DNA of 64,000 nucleotides, from assembly GCA_030682795.1 (NCBI GenBank), contig JAUXNJ010000044.1, forward strand, positions 35,098 to 99,097, given 5' to 3'. Shown piece after piece: positions 33,564-43,458 of this stretch (positions are counted from its first letter, which is position 1; the number at the start of each line of letters is the position of its first letter). Position numbers and translations under genes: made by a program. Below the pieces are notes generated by a model, which worked only from the letters and a program-made list of their open reading frames with translations, had not been told where the DNA came from and made no database searches. This stretch comes from Sphingobacteriaceae bacterium. GTDB lineage: Bacteria; Bacteroidota; Bacteroidia; UBA7662.

Positions 33564-36548
33564 ATGAAACAAAACTACTTGGCAAAAATTGCACTGTTGT
33601 GTTTGGCTAGTTGGTTCTTTTGGGTGCCGGTGATGGCGCAGCAAACGGGTACCATCACAGGAACGGTGCTAGACACAAAGCAGCAGCCCATTATTGGTGC
33701 TGCAGTGATTGTAAAAGGTACCACCAATGGCGGTGCTTCTGATGTAAATGGTAAATTCCGAATCGAAGGGGTAAAGCCGGGACCAGTGCAATTACAAGCC
33801 TCTTATTTAGGGTATCAAACGGCTATAATGTCGGCAGTAGCCGAGGCGGGTAAAAACGTAGTCGTTTCTTTTGTAATGGAGGAAGACGTAAAAATGCTCC
33901 AGGAAACGGTGGTAATTGGTTATGGAACTACACAAACACGGGATTTAACAGGATCTGTAACGGCTATTCAATCCAAGTCCTTTCAGCAGGGTAATTTCGC
34001 AACCCCCGAACAAATGGTCATTGGTAAGTCTCCGGGCGTCAGAATTACGTCTAATGGTGGTGCTCCTGGAGCCGGAAGTACCATTCGTATCCGAGGCGGC
34101 ACTTCACTCAACGCCAGCAACGACCCTTTGATTGTGATCGACGGTGTGCCTTTAGAGGGTAGAGGTATCGCCGGGATAAATAATCCACTTTCCCTGATTA
34201 ATCCTGATGATATTGAAACGTTCACGATTTTAAAGGATGCCTCAGCTGCAGCAATTTACGGCTCTCGTGGTGCTAACGGTGTAATTATCATTACAACTAA
34301 AAAGGGCAAGACTGAGGATAAATTACGTGTTGAGGTTTCCAATGCGGTATCGGTTAAACAAGTGACCCGCACAGTGGATATGTTAAATCCTGCCGAATTA
34401 AGGGCTTTGATTGAGGAAAAGGGAACAACGGGTATGAAAACACTCATTGCCCAAAGTAATGAGGAAACCAATTGGCAAAATGAAATATACCAGCCTGGAT
34501 TGGTCAATAATTTTAATATCGCTTTTTCTGGAGGAATTAAAAAGCTTCCTTATCGCCTCAACTTAGAGCGTTATACCGAGGAAGGAATTTTGCGCACTGG
34601 TCAATTAGAAAGAACAGGTGCTACTTTAAATCTAAACCCCACCTTGTTGAAGGGTAAATTGAAGGTGGATGCTACCGCGAGATACAACAATGTTCAAAAT
34701 CGATTTGCAAATCAAGGAGCCATTGGAAGCGCTGTTACCTTTGATCCTACCCGTCCGGTTAGAAGCGATTCAGCTCGTTTTGATCGCTATGGCGGTTTTT
34801 TCGAGTGGACCCTCAACAACGGCAATCCTGTTTTGCTGGCACCCCGAAATCCGGTATCTATGCTAGAACAAACGCGTGATGTGAGCGATGTCAACCGGTT
34901 TATCGGTAATATTTCACTCGATTACAACATCACGCAGGTTCCGGGTTTGCGTGCAGTTTTGAACTTGGGTGGCGATTTTGCCCAGGCAAATGGGACAAAT
35001 TTTGTTGATTCCTCTTTCTCTGGTGCTTTTATTCGTAAAGGCGTTAATAATCAGTACCAACAGCGGAAGTCTAGCCGATTGATGGATGCCTACATGAACT
35101 ACACCAAGAACTGGGCTTTACATAGTTTAGATGTTACAGGTGGTTACAGCTATCAATATTGGCAAACCGAAAGCCCTGTATATCCCGATATAAACCTGCG
35201 GGGAGATACCATTACCAAAGCGCCACCTTTCCCGTTTTATACCGATAACGCAATTATTTCCTTCTACGGAAGAGCAATTTATAAATACCTCGATAAGTAT
35301 TTGTTGACAGCTACTTTGCGTTCCGATGGTTCTTCCCGATTTAATCCAAATGGACGATGGGGCTATTTTCCTTCTGTTGCCTTGGCATGGCGAATGATGG
35401 ATGAAGACTATTTCAGGAAGTTTAAAAAGTTATCCAATCTTAAAATGCGTGTTAGTTGGGGGTTGACAGGCCAGCAAGATGGTATTGCAGACTATGCGTA
35501 CATTCCTAATTATTTTGAAGGAACGCCAACTGCCCAATACCAATTTGGGAACCAGTTCTTCCCTGTTTTACGTCCTGCCGGCTATGATGCCAATTTGAAA
35601 TGGGAAACTACGCAGAGTTACAACGGTGGTTTAGATTTCGGCTTCTTTAACAACCGGCTTTACGGAAGTTTGGATGTGTACTATAAGCTCACAGAAGATT
35701 TGCTGGCTGTGATACCAGTGGCTGCAGGTACAAACTTTACGAATCAAATTTTGACGAACGTTGGTAGCATGACCAACAGGGGGGCTGAGATAAGCTTAAA
35801 TTATGTAGCGATAGATAAGAAAAATTTGTCCGTTGAATTTGGGGCCAATATGACCTACAACATCAACCGGATCACCAAGCTTTCTATCATTGATGATCCC
35901 GGAAATCCAGGTATTTTGGTAGGAGGTATCGCAGGTGGTATCGGGAATACCATTCAGATTCAATCGGTAGGCTACTCGCGCAATACCTTTTACGTGCGTC
36001 AGCAGATTTATGGTGAAGACGGCAAGCCTGTGGAGGGTTCTTATGTGGACCAGAATGGGGATGGTATCATAAACGAAAAGGACTTGGTTCATTTCAACGG
36101 GATCCCCGATCCGGTTACATTCTTTGGATTTTTCGGAAATGCAAGGTACAAGCGTTGGAATGCAGGTTTTTCTTTGCGGGCTGAAACAGGACAATACATT
36201 TACAACAATGTACGGTCGAATTTGGGGCAGTTTCGCAACATTAGTGGCTTAGGTTTCATCAACAACATCCATAGAGACTACTTAAACAGTGAATTTGCGA
36301 ATTTGCAGGTGCTTTCTGATTATTACATGGAGAAGGCCGACTTCCTGCGTTTAGACAACGTAGTGGTTGGATACAATGTGGGCAGTTTAGGGAAGGATTT
36401 GGTGAAGATGCGTGTAACTGCTATGATTCAAAACGTATTTGTGTGGACCAAGTATTCGGGCATTGATCCTGAAGTATTTGGGGGTATTGACAACAACATT
36501 TACCCGCGTCCACGTGTTTATACCATGAGTATTAACCTCACTTTTTAA
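33564..36548 (+). CDS. susC: SusC/RagA-family TonB-linked outer-membrane protein
   Basis: 994 residues, normal length. Signal peptide ending VPVMA|QQTG, a CarboxypepD-reg-like domain at about 30-115 (GTITGTVLDTKQQPIIGAAVIVKG), a TonB box-like ETVVIGYGTT near 118-127, the plug (SGAPG-like GGAPGAGSTIRIRGGTSLNASNDPLIVIDG; AAIYGSRGANGVIIITTKKG) to about 235, then a 22-strand barrel ending YTMSINLTF. There is no STN domain, so direct anti-sigma signalling is not expected. It imports large ligands, probably oligosaccharides here, with the SusD lid encoded next. Confidence 0.93.
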   Translation: MKQNYLAKIALLCLASWFFWVPVMAQQTGTITGTVLDTKQQPIIGAAVIVKGTTNGGASDVNGKFRIEGVKPGPVQLQASYLGYQTAIMSAVAEAGKNVVVSFVMEEDVKMLQETVVIGYGTTQTRDLTGSVTAIQSKSFQQGNFATPEQMVIGKSPGVRITSNGGAPGAGSTIRIRGGTSLNASNDPLIVIDGVPLEGRGIAGINNPLSLINPDDIETFTILKDASAAAIYGSRGANGVIIITTKKGKTEDKLRVEVSNAVSVKQVTRTVDMLNPAELRALIEEKGTTGMKTLIAQSNEETNWQNEIYQPGLVNNFNIAFSGGIKKLPYRLNLERYTEEGILRTGQLERTGATLNLNPTLLKGKLKVDATARYNNVQNRFANQGAIGSAVTFDPTRPVRSDSARFDRYGGFFEWTLNNGNPVLLAPRNPVSMLEQTRDVSDVNRFIGNISLDYNITQVPGLRAVLNLGGDFAQANGTNFVDSSFSGAFIRKGVNNQYQQRKSSRLMDAYMNYTKNWALHSLDVTGGYSYQYWQTESPVYPDINLRGDTITKAPPFPFYTDNAIISFYGRAIYKYLDKYLLTATLRSDGSSRFNPNGRWGYFPSVALAWRMMDEDYFRKFKKLSNLKMRVSWGLTGQQDGIADYAYIPNYFEGTPTAQYQFGNQFFPVLRPAGYDANLKWETTQSYNGGLDFGFFNNRLYGSLDVYYKLTEDLLAVIPVAAGTNFTNQILTNVGSMTNRGAEISLNYVAIDKKNLSVEFGANMTYNINRITKLSIIDDPGNPGILVGGIAGGIGNTIQIQSVGYSRNTFYVRQQIYGEDGKPVEGSYVDQNGDGIINEKDLVHFNGIPDPVTFFGFFGNARYKRWNAGFSLRAETGQYIYNNVRSNLGQFRNISGLGFINNIHRDYLNSEFANLQVLSDYYMEKADFLRLDNVVVGYNVGSLGKDLVKMRVTAMIQNVFVWTKYSGIDPEVFGGIDNNIYPRPRVYTMSINLTF

Positions 36549-36558
36549 TAGCTGAGCA

Positions 36559-38124
36559 ATGAAAAAGTTATATTTTATCGGCACCCTTTTGATAGGGTCA
36601 TTATTACTCACCGCCTGTCTTAAGGATTTAAATACGGCGCCGAAGTACGGTTTGAATGCCGCCACGGTTTATTCTAATCCGGATAACTACATCAAGGTTT
36701 TGAGTAAATTGTATGCAGGCTTGGCTATCACAGGCAATAACGGGCCTGCCGGAGATCCGGATATTAGTGGAATTGATGAGGGATTTTCAGCCTATGTTCG
36801 TGTGTTATGGAACCTACAAGAGCTTCCAACCGATGAAGCAGTTTGTGGCTGGGATGATCCCGGTATTCCAGAATTAAACTTTATGACATGGAATTCTGTG
36901 AGTCCTTTTGTTGTAGCCATGTACAACAGAATTTTCTACCAAATACCTCTCTGCAATGAGTTTCTGAGGTATTGCACGGAGGATTGGATGACGCAAAAGG
37001 GTTTTTCTGAAGCAGCAAAAACAACCATTCGTCAGTATGCGCTCGAAGCTCGTTTCATTCGTGCCCTCAGTTATTACCATGCCATGGATTTATTCGGCAA
37101 TGTACCTTTCGTAACCGAGGCAGATGTGCCAGGAGCCGCGCTACCAAAGCAAATCAATCGCAAGGCTTTATTTGAGTTTATCGAAAGTGAGTTGTTGGCA
37201 ATCGAGCCGAATATGCAGGCGCCTCGTTTTCAATATGCGCGGGCAGACAAGGCCACGGTATGGTCGCTTTTAGCAAAGCTCTATTTGAATGCTGAGGTGT
37301 ATGCAGAAGTCAATCGGTATGCAGCCTGCGTAGACTTTTCAAATCGGGTTATTTCTGCCGGATACGCGCTTGATCAAGAATATCGGTGGTTGTTTTTAGC
37401 AGACAATCATTTATCGACTGAAATCATCTTCCCGGTTACTTTCGATGGCATGCAAACACGCACCTATGGCGGTACAACTTTTTTAGTACATGCTGCTATC
37501 AGCGATTCTATGGCTCCTTTTCAATCTCGCTTTGGTACCAACGGAGGCTGGAATGGCTTGCGTACTACGCGTGCTTTGTATGAGAAGTTTCAGGATACTA
37601 GTGATACGAGAAACTTCTTTTGGACCAACGGCCATACTTTGGATATTGGCCGCGTTGCTGGAGAACCATTCCAAGGATATGGCATTACGAAATGGCGCAA
37701 CGTACGAAGAGACGGTAGTATTGGAAACGACCCTACCCGGAATTTTGTGGACATAGATTTTCCTATGTTCCGCCTTGCGGATATTTACCTTACCTATGCG
37801 GAAGCGGTTACGCGAGGCGGCGGGGGTGATCCCGGATTAGCCTTGCAATACGTGAATGCTTTAAGAAACAGAGGCGGAATCGCACCATTAGCGAGCTTAA
37901 CCCTGCAGCAAATTTTAGATGAGCGTGCGCGTGAATTATATTGGGAAGGCCATCGCAGAACCGATCTGATTCGATACGGCCAGTTCACTGGAGGCAATTA
38001 CACTTGGCCATGGAAAGGCGGCGATTCAGCCGGGGTTGCAGTTGGAGAATATCTTAATCTTTATCCGCTGCCCGCCACTGACCTCGTAGCAAATCCAAAT
38101 TTGAGGCAGAATTTTAATTATTAA
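36559..38124 (+). CDS. susD: SusD/RagB-family nutrient-binding lipoprotein
   Basis: 521 residues; lipobox LLTAC (Cys20). The SusD helical TPR-like core is visible in ARFIRALSYYHAMDLFGNVPFVTEAD (about 156-181), KATVWSLLAKLYLNAEVY (about 232-249) and the C-terminal FRLADIYLTYAEAVTRGGGG and DERARELYWEGHRRTDLIRYGQF. It forms the mobile lid on the SusC barrel and binds the glycan. Ten bases separate it from susC. Followed by a strong terminator. Confidence 0.94.
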   Translation: MKKLYFIGTLLIGSLLLTACLKDLNTAPKYGLNAATVYSNPDNYIKVLSKLYAGLAITGNNGPAGDPDISGIDEGFSAYVRVLWNLQELPTDEAVCGWDDPGIPELNFMTWNSVSPFVVAMYNRIFYQIPLCNEFLRYCTEDWMTQKGFSEAAKTTIRQYALEARFIRALSYYHAMDLFGNVPFVTEADVPGAALPKQINRKALFEFIESELLAIEPNMQAPRFQYARADKATVWSLLAKLYLNAEVYAEVNRYAACVDFSNRVISAGYALDQEYRWLFLADNHLSTEIIFPVTFDGMQTRTYGGTTFLVHAAISDSMAPFQSRFGTNGGWNGLRTTRALYEKFQDTSDTRNFFWTNGHTLDIGRVAGEPFQGYGITKWRNVRRDGSIGNDPTRNFVDIDFPMFRLADIYLTYAEAVTRGGGGDPGLALQYVNALRNRGGIAPLASLTLQQILDERARELYWEGHRRTDLIRYGQFTGGNYTWPWKGGDSAGVAVGEYLNLYPLPATDLVANPNLRQNFNY

Positions 38125-38153
38125 AATGGTGTAAAGCACCTGTACGGTATTGG

Positions 38154-38186
38154 GCCCGGTAGTTTTTAACTACCGGGCTTTCTTTT
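38154..38186 (+). terminator. Terminator of susC-susD
   Basis: GCCCGGTAGTT pairs with AACTACCGGGC, followed by TTTCTTTT. Confidence 0.85.
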
Positions 38187-38520
38187 AACCAAAAAGTTTC
38201 AGCAGTATCGGCAGCTTGTGGTTGATACATTTTGTTAGCTATGTATCGGCTATCATGCTCTTTTCGGCCGCATTCGCCGAGGCTAGAATATGTGCATAGT
38301 ATAAGAATGTGGCCGCAATTTGATGGATTTTGACTAATTGCACATGCAGGGAGATTGTTGATAATTGCGGTGTGCTTCTATGACGGCTTTGCTTTTTGAA
38401 TCTATCGGTGCTATTGGTTGTGCCGTGTGTAACCATGCTACAAAGAACAGGTTAGATTTTGAAATGCAGCTTGGCTCCTTGCGCAGAATTACCAGGGCTA
38501 TGTAAGCTTGCCGAAGAAGC
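38187..38520. other. Intergenic stretch without recognisable gene
   Basis: Between the susD terminator and the terminator hairpin of the GH13 gene. Short open frames occur on both strands but none has a credible start, composition or motif. No repeat shared with the other intergenic loci was seen. Confidence 0.6.
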
Positions 38521-38548
38521 AAGTAGACTGCCATGGGGCAGTCTACTT
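38521..38548 (-). terminator. Hairpin terminator of the GH13 gene
   Basis: Perfect 12-bp stem AAGTAGACTGCC/GGCAGTCTACTT with a four-base loop; the downstream side on the minus strand is T-rich but lacks a long run. Confidence 0.65.
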
Positions 38549-38563
38549 ATTTTAAGAATACGG

Positions 38564-41404
38564 TTATTTTTGAATAATTACTTTGCCGAAATCTCCGGTT
38601 GTTGTTCTGATGAAATACATGCCGTTGGGCACCGAGTGTCCAGCTGCATTCGTCAAATCCCAGCTTATTAAAGCTTCTGGATTGGCTGTAGGAATGCTTA
38701 TTTCTCGCACTAATTTTCCTTGGATATCGGTAATGAAAATGGAATGCTCGCTTGATAATTTTAAATTGGTCAAACGAATAAGGGCTTGGTCTTGTGCAGG
38801 ATTAGGATACACCACTAGCTGCGCTCGGACTGGTTTGGGCTCTGATGTATTTAAAGTCAAGTTTGGAGGACTCATACGTTTGGTTGTATAAAGTCGATAC
38901 TCACCTGCATTGAGTGCTAAAAGTGTTTGAATATTTGTTACTTCAATACTATCTCCTGTGAAATATTCGTACCACGTGCCTGTCTTGGTAAATAAGGTGG
39001 TGCTTTCCTGCAGTACGAGCCCCCAATTACCTACCACTACCACATCTGTACTAGGATGCTGTAATCGCATTTGCTTGTAGGCCGCTCCTACATTTAAGAA
39101 GAAAGTGTCTGTACCAAAAGCTGCCTCTGAAGTTTTTAAATGATTCATGGCTGCATAAATATTGTAGAGGTAACGGCGGTCGGGGTTAACAAAGTAATCC
39201 CAACGGACAGGTTTAGGGTCGGTACGGCAGTTGTTGTTTATTGTGCCATTAGGACAACGATTGATGCTGAAATCGTATCCGAGTTCACCAAACTGCCAAA
39301 TCAATTTTGGACCTGGGATAGCCATTAAAAAAACGGCTGCCAACTCCATTCTTTTGAGCGCTGTTTGTATGTCTCGGGTATTGTAACTGCCATTTTGGAG
39401 TCCAAAATTGAGGTTTCGAAACATTAAACGCTCCTCATCATGGCTTTCCGCATAGCTTACAAGGTGTGGTAACGAAAAGCCACGACTTTTGTAGCTTGCT
39501 GATAAAAAGTTAGAGCCGGCAATGCGTCCCATTGTGCCTTCGTTAAAGGCGTGATTTATATTTCCCCAAGTCATCATGCCATGGTTTGTGAGCACCCGTT
39601 CTTCTTGATTGTCGGCGAAATGTTCTAAAATGACATAGGAACCTGGAGAAATGAGCTGCATACTGTCGTGAATGGCCTTCCAAATTTCTACCCTGCTACT
39701 ATCGTATTGCCCCCAGGCATTGACATTACCAAGGGTGTTTCTTTGGGTAAATCCTTTTGAGAGGTCAAAGCGATACCCATCAAATCGATAAGCTTCAAGC
39801 CAATGTTTAACAACCCTTTGTACCAGCCGTTTGGTTGCTGCGGTTTCGTGATTAAAGTCATAGCCAACGTTAAAATCATGTGTAGGAACTGGATTAAAGT
39901 ATGGACTATTGGTTGCGGGGCGATTGTTGGCAGCATCCCACCACATTTGAACAAGTGGTGATTGCCCAAAAGCGTGATTTAGCACCATATCGAGCACCAC
40001 TGCAATACCTTTACTGTGGCAGCTATCTATCAGTGCCTTTAGATCATTAGCGGTTCCATAGGCCTTGTCTGGCGCGAGGTAAAAGCTCGGATTATATCCC
40101 CAGCTATTGTTGCCCTCAAATTCCATGATTGGCATGAGTCCGATGCAATTTATTCCCAATCGTTTTAAATAATCCAAGCTATCAATCACACTGCGGTAGC
40201 GTTGATCGGTAGTAAAGTCTCTCACCAAAAGCTCGTAAATAATTAAGTCTTTGTTCGCAGGTCGTTGAAAGTTGTTTGTTTGCCAAACGTATGGGCTTTG
40301 TGCCGTTTGAAATACACTTACTATTCCTGATGTTTTGTTAGCAGGATAGGGCTTAAGATTAGGGTAGGTGTTTGAGCTGATGAAGCGGTCGTTCCAAGGG
40401 TCCAGTACTTTTTCGGCAAAGGGATCTGCTACCCGTAGGCTGCCATCGATGAGGTATTGAAAAGCATATTCCTCCGCTGGCGTCAGTCCCGTGATGGTAA
40501 GCCAATACCAATTACTATCGGGTGTGCGATTCATAAAATAATTTACATCAAGTTCCCAGTTGCAAAAATCTCCAATCGCAAATGCATGGGTTTTTAATGG
40601 GGCATACAAGGCCAGTGTAACGGTAGTGTCGTTGATGTAATTAATACCTTCCCGTATTCCTGCCGGCAGCGGCTGTATAGGAGTATTAGGTAGGGCAACG
40701 AGATTTAATGTGTCGGCTTTTTGTGTAGTGCCATTATTGGCAATGAAAATGATTTGATAGTTGCCTGCGCTGTTGAAGGTTAAATTGGTTCGGAGCGTGT
40801 CGGCAATAGCCGTTTGTTGTAGGGCCCCATTCACTAATAGCGATAAGGTGCAGCTTTGGGAAGCAGCGCCAAAAAACGGGATGCTGCTGCCTACGTTAAC
40901 CAAAGGACTGGTGGCAGCAGGGGTGAAAATGCGACTATGCAATTGACCGGCTGCAAACAAGGGTAAATAAATATCACTTCCGTTTAAAGCCCTTCCGACT
41001 ATGGATCCATTTGTATTTCTAAAGACGAATGCCAAGGATTGGATGGTTTCACTGGCTGGTACATTGTAAAAGGTACGCGGCACAAAAGTGATGCTGTATA
41101 AATTATTACCTAGGGGTGTCATCAAGGTGGTGGGTGAGGCTTGACCCCAAATGCCCTGCACGTGTCGCCAGTCGGTTGGGCCGGTACTTATGTTTGTAAG
41201 CACGCCAGTATGCGCATAAATAGGTGGGGCAACCCCGGCTAAAGCCCCATTTCCTTGAGACGCATCAAAATAAATGGTCACATTATCATTGTCGCTCGGG
41301 AAAAGCGGAAAAGATCGCACCACCTGGCACGATGCCTTTGTTGTGATAAGAAAAGTGGTTAATACGCCCAAAAAAAGGGTAGTTAAAGGGTATTTCATGC
41401 GCAT
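38564..41404 (-). CDS. Secreted GH13 alpha-amylase-family enzyme with T9SS type A tail
   Basis: 946 residues, hydrolysing or rearranging alpha-1,4-glucans. Signal peptide (about 1-27), an N-terminal module at about 30-150 shared with the next upstream gene, an Ig-like strand region, a CBM48-like domain (TVTLALYAPLKTHAFAIGDFCNWE, about 255-345) and the catalytic barrel: GLMPIMEFEG, DMVLNHAFG, nucleophile Asp in DGYRFDLSKG near 545, acid/base Glu in YVILEHF near 592, and Asp in ESHDEERL near 656. The tail LVVYPNPAQDQALIRL ... GKVIIQK is a T9SS signal. The codon at 41398 (second ATG) is an alternative start. It lies tail-to-tail with susC/susD, forming a split starch-type locus. Confidence 0.93.
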   Translation of the reverse strand: MRMKYPLTTLFLGVLTTFLITTKASCQVVRSFPLFPSDNDNVTIYFDASQGNGALAGVAPPIYAHTGVLTNISTGPTDWRHVQGIWGQASPTTLMTPLGNNLYSITFVPRTFYNVPASETIQSLAFVFRNTNGSIVGRALNGSDIYLPLFAAGQLHSRIFTPAATSPLVNVGSSIPFFGAASQSCTLSLLVNGALQQTAIADTLRTNLTFNSAGNYQIIFIANNGTTQKADTLNLVALPNTPIQPLPAGIREGINYINDTTVTLALYAPLKTHAFAIGDFCNWELDVNYFMNRTPDSNWYWLTITGLTPAEEYAFQYLIDGSLRVADPFAEKVLDPWNDRFISSNTYPNLKPYPANKTSGIVSVFQTAQSPYVWQTNNFQRPANKDLIIYELLVRDFTTDQRYRSVIDSLDYLKRLGINCIGLMPIMEFEGNNSWGYNPSFYLAPDKAYGTANDLKALIDSCHSKGIAVVLDMVLNHAFGQSPLVQMWWDAANNRPATNSPYFNPVPTHDFNVGYDFNHETAATKRLVQRVVKHWLEAYRFDGYRFDLSKGFTQRNTLGNVNAWGQYDSSRVEIWKAIHDSMQLISPGSYVILEHFADNQEERVLTNHGMMTWGNINHAFNEGTMGRIAGSNFLSASYKSRGFSLPHLVSYAESHDEERLMFRNLNFGLQNGSYNTRDIQTALKRMELAAVFLMAIPGPKLIWQFGELGYDFSINRCPNGTINNNCRTDPKPVRWDYFVNPDRRYLYNIYAAMNHLKTSEAAFGTDTFFLNVGAAYKQMRLQHPSTDVVVVGNWGLVLQESTTLFTKTGTWYEYFTGDSIEVTNIQTLLALNAGEYRLYTTKRMSPPNLTLNTSEPKPVRAQLVVYPNPAQDQALIRLTNLKLSSEHSIFITDIQGKLVREISIPTANPEALISWDLTNAAGHSVPNGMYFIRTTTGDFGKVIIQK

Positions 41405-41463
41405 GTTGATTGATGATACTTATAAATCTAGTGAATTTCTGCTATGTTTTGGTGAGTAGGTAT

Positions 41464-41496
41464 AAAAAAAAAGCCAGGCATACACCTGGCTTTTTC
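41464..41496 (-). terminator. Terminator between the small secreted protein and the GH13 gene
   Basis: AAAAAGCCAGG/CCTGGCTTTTT stem, six-base loop, with A and T runs on both sides; in minus orientation it is followed by nine T. Confidence 0.85.
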
Positions 41497-41509
41497 TGAT
41501 AGAATGCGC

Positions 41510-42289
41510 TCAGCGATTCAAAACGATCTTCTGAGTAGAAATCTTTCCGTCGATTACGTAACGTACAAAATAAGTACCTACTGGTACTCTGTTGCCGTTA
41601 AAGTCGGTAGCATCCCACTGCATATTGTGCAATCCGGCTTCTTGCTTGCCATTAACCAATGTAGTCACGGTTTGTCCGAGCATATTGATTACGCTAACAT
41701 TTACATCTTTCGGCATCTCCGTTACCAAATAAGAAACATTTAAAATTTCATTGAATGGATTCGGGTAAGCAGAAACTACCATCTTTTCGCCAGCAAGTTC
41801 TTTGGTGGAAGAAGCAATGGCTACCGTTACGCCTGACCAGGTTGAAGAAGGTGGTACAGTTGCGAGGTTTACGAAAATGTCAGAGTTTGAATTGTCCTTC
41901 TGCTCAATGCAATTGGTTGAGTTACCACCAAAGCCACCGCAAGGACCGCTCTCACGGAATACCATACCGATGCGTAAGATGTTCTGACCTGCTGGAATGG
42001 GGCCATTTGAAGCCGCACCGTAGTAAACATTTGGATTGAAAGTAAATTCAAAGCCTGCTGCAGTTTGTGTCATAGCTCCTGGACTGGCGGGATCACCCCA
42101 GCTACCAATTACATAAGACCAGGCAGAATTAGTATCAACAGCACCGCCAGAATGCATATGTACGCTGGTTGCTGACATTAGATTTGCCGAACCTGCAGTT
42201 GGGTCAAAAGTAACGGTTACTTGAATTTGGGCATTTGCTGCTGTGAAAAATAAGCCACAAGCTGCCGCGATTGTAAAAATTTTCTTCAT
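41510..42289 (-). CDS. Secreted T9SS protein sharing the GH13 N-terminal module
   Basis: 259 residues from the MKKIF start (an upstream in-frame start adds 14 residues before the signal peptide and was rejected). Signal peptide ending TAANA|QIQV. The mature part has two units: residues about 20-150, VTVTFDPTAGS ... WSYVIGSWGDPASPG ... FTFNPNVYYG ... GMVFRESG ... NSDIFVNL, which matches the N-terminal module of the GH13 enzyme block for block, and a T9SS type A tail (VVSAYPNPFNEILNVSY ... STQKIVLNR). No catalytic motif. A non-enzymatic surface glycan-binding protein is the likeliest role, by inference from the shared module and context. Confidence 0.82.
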   Translation of the reverse strand: MKKIFTIAAACGLFFTAANAQIQVTVTFDPTAGSANLMSATSVHMHSGGAVDTNSAWSYVIGSWGDPASPGAMTQTAAGFEFTFNPNVYYGAASNGPIPAGQNILRIGMVFRESGPCGGFGGNSTNCIEQKDNSNSDIFVNLATVPPSSTWSGVTVAIASSTKELAGEKMVVSAYPNPFNEILNVSYLVTEMPKDVNVSVINMLGQTVTTLVNGKQEAGLHNMQWDATDFNGNRVPVGTYFVRYVIDGKISTQKIVLNR

Positions 42290-42408
42290 AATACTTTGGT
42301 TTAAGGATGTTTTAGATTTTAAAATTAACAAATCCGTTTAATTCACAAAAAAATAATACAGTTTTTAACAAAAAAAAATCTTAGTACAAACATTAGGCGG
42401 ATTTGTAA

Positions 42409-42416
42409 TATTTTTG
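42409..42416 (+). promoter_or_regulatory. -7 promoter element TATTTTTG of pfkA
   Basis: TAnnTTTG match in an AT-rich divergent region, 49 nt before the ATG at 42466. Confidence 0.6.
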
Positions 42417-42465
42417 TTTGGTGGGCGTAGATGCAGTAAATTGCCCCGCGAATCAATCAGAAATC

Positions 42466-43449
42466 ATGGGAGAAAAGATACATAAAGTAGCCGTTTTAAC
42501 GTCTGGCGGCGATTCACCGGGCATGAATGCCTGTATACGGGCGGTAGTGCGTTCAGGTATTCACTACGGTTTTGAAATGTGGGGCGTTGTAAGGGGCTAC
42601 GATGGTCTTATTAAAGGCGACTTTAAAAAAATGGACCTCCGTTCGGTGAGCAACATCATCAATCGGGGCGGTACCATTCTCAAATCGGCGCGTTCTGAGG
42701 AGTTTCGCACGGATGCAGGTATGGAAAAAGCTTATCAGCAGCTCCAAGAGCGGGGTATCGATGCTTTGGTGGTGATAGGCGGCGATGGCAGCTTCAAGGG
42801 CGCCTATTACTTTTCTGAGAAATACGATATAGCTGTAATGGGACTCCCAGGCACCATCGATAATGATTTATACGGCACCGATTACACCATTGGTTACGAT
42901 ACTGCCACCAATACAGTGGTAGACTGCATCGACAAAATCCGCGATACCGCTGATGCGCACAACCGCCTCTTTTTTATAGAGGTAATGGGCCGCGACGCTG
43001 GCTACATTGCCCTCAATGCCGGCATTGCAGCGGGTTGCGAAGACATCTTGATTCCTGAAACCAAAACCAGCATCGACGATTTGGTGAAGAACCTCAAAAA
43101 AGGACGTGCCAACCGCAAAACCTCAGGTATGGTCATTGTGGCCGAAGGCGATGAAGAAGGCGGCGCTTACGAAGTAGCCCGCAAAGTGAAGGAGCAGTTC
43201 GACGGCTATGAAATGAAAGTAACCGTATTGGGCCACATTCAAAGAGGCGGCAGTCCAAGCTGTTTCGATCGCGTGCTGGCAAGTAGACTAGGCGTAGCCG
43301 CCATCGAAGGCCTTCGTAACGGTGAAAGCCGCATGATGGCTGGCCTCATTAATAACAAAGTGGTATATACCCCACTCACCCAAGCTTCAAAAATGCATTC
43401 AGAGATGGACGACGATTTATTCCGCATCTCTAAAATCTTATCTATATAA
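42466..43449 (+). CDS. pfkA: ATP-dependent 6-phosphofructokinase
   Basis: 327 residues from ATG 42466; in-frame upstream TTG codons were rejected because they lie at the promoter. Glycolytic phosphorylation of fructose-6-phosphate. ATP-binding GGDSPGMNACIRAVV at about residue 14, GGDGSFKGAY near 106, catalytic Asp in GLPGTIDNDLYGTDYTIGYDTA near 127, MGRDAGYIAL near 175 and LGHIQRGGSP near 255. The Gly-Asp pair after GGDGS is of the ATP type, not the PPi type. A sugar kinase gene follows immediately. Confidence 0.96.
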   Translation: MGEKIHKVAVLTSGGDSPGMNACIRAVVRSGIHYGFEMWGVVRGYDGLIKGDFKKMDLRSVSNIINRGGTILKSARSEEFRTDAGMEKAYQQLQERGIDALVVIGGDGSFKGAYYFSEKYDIAVMGLPGTIDNDLYGTDYTIGYDTATNTVVDCIDKIRDTADAHNRLFFIEVMGRDAGYIALNAGIAAGCEDILIPETKTSIDDLVKNLKKGRANRKTSGMVIVAEGDEEGGAYEVARKVKEQFDGYEMKVTVLGHIQRGGSPSCFDRVLASRLGVAAIEGLRNGESRMMAGLINNKVVYTPLTQASKMHSEMDDDLFRISKILSI

Positions 43450-43458
43450 TTGCATTCT

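Noticed and set aside
38239..38436. 65-residue minus-strand frame downstream of susD
   Set aside because: No motif, no regulatory signals, and it lies between two terminators that face each other.
42418..42465. N-terminal extension of pfkA from a TTG
   Set aside because: The extension starts within two bases of the -7 element and has no counterpart in the family; ATG 42466 gives the normal length.
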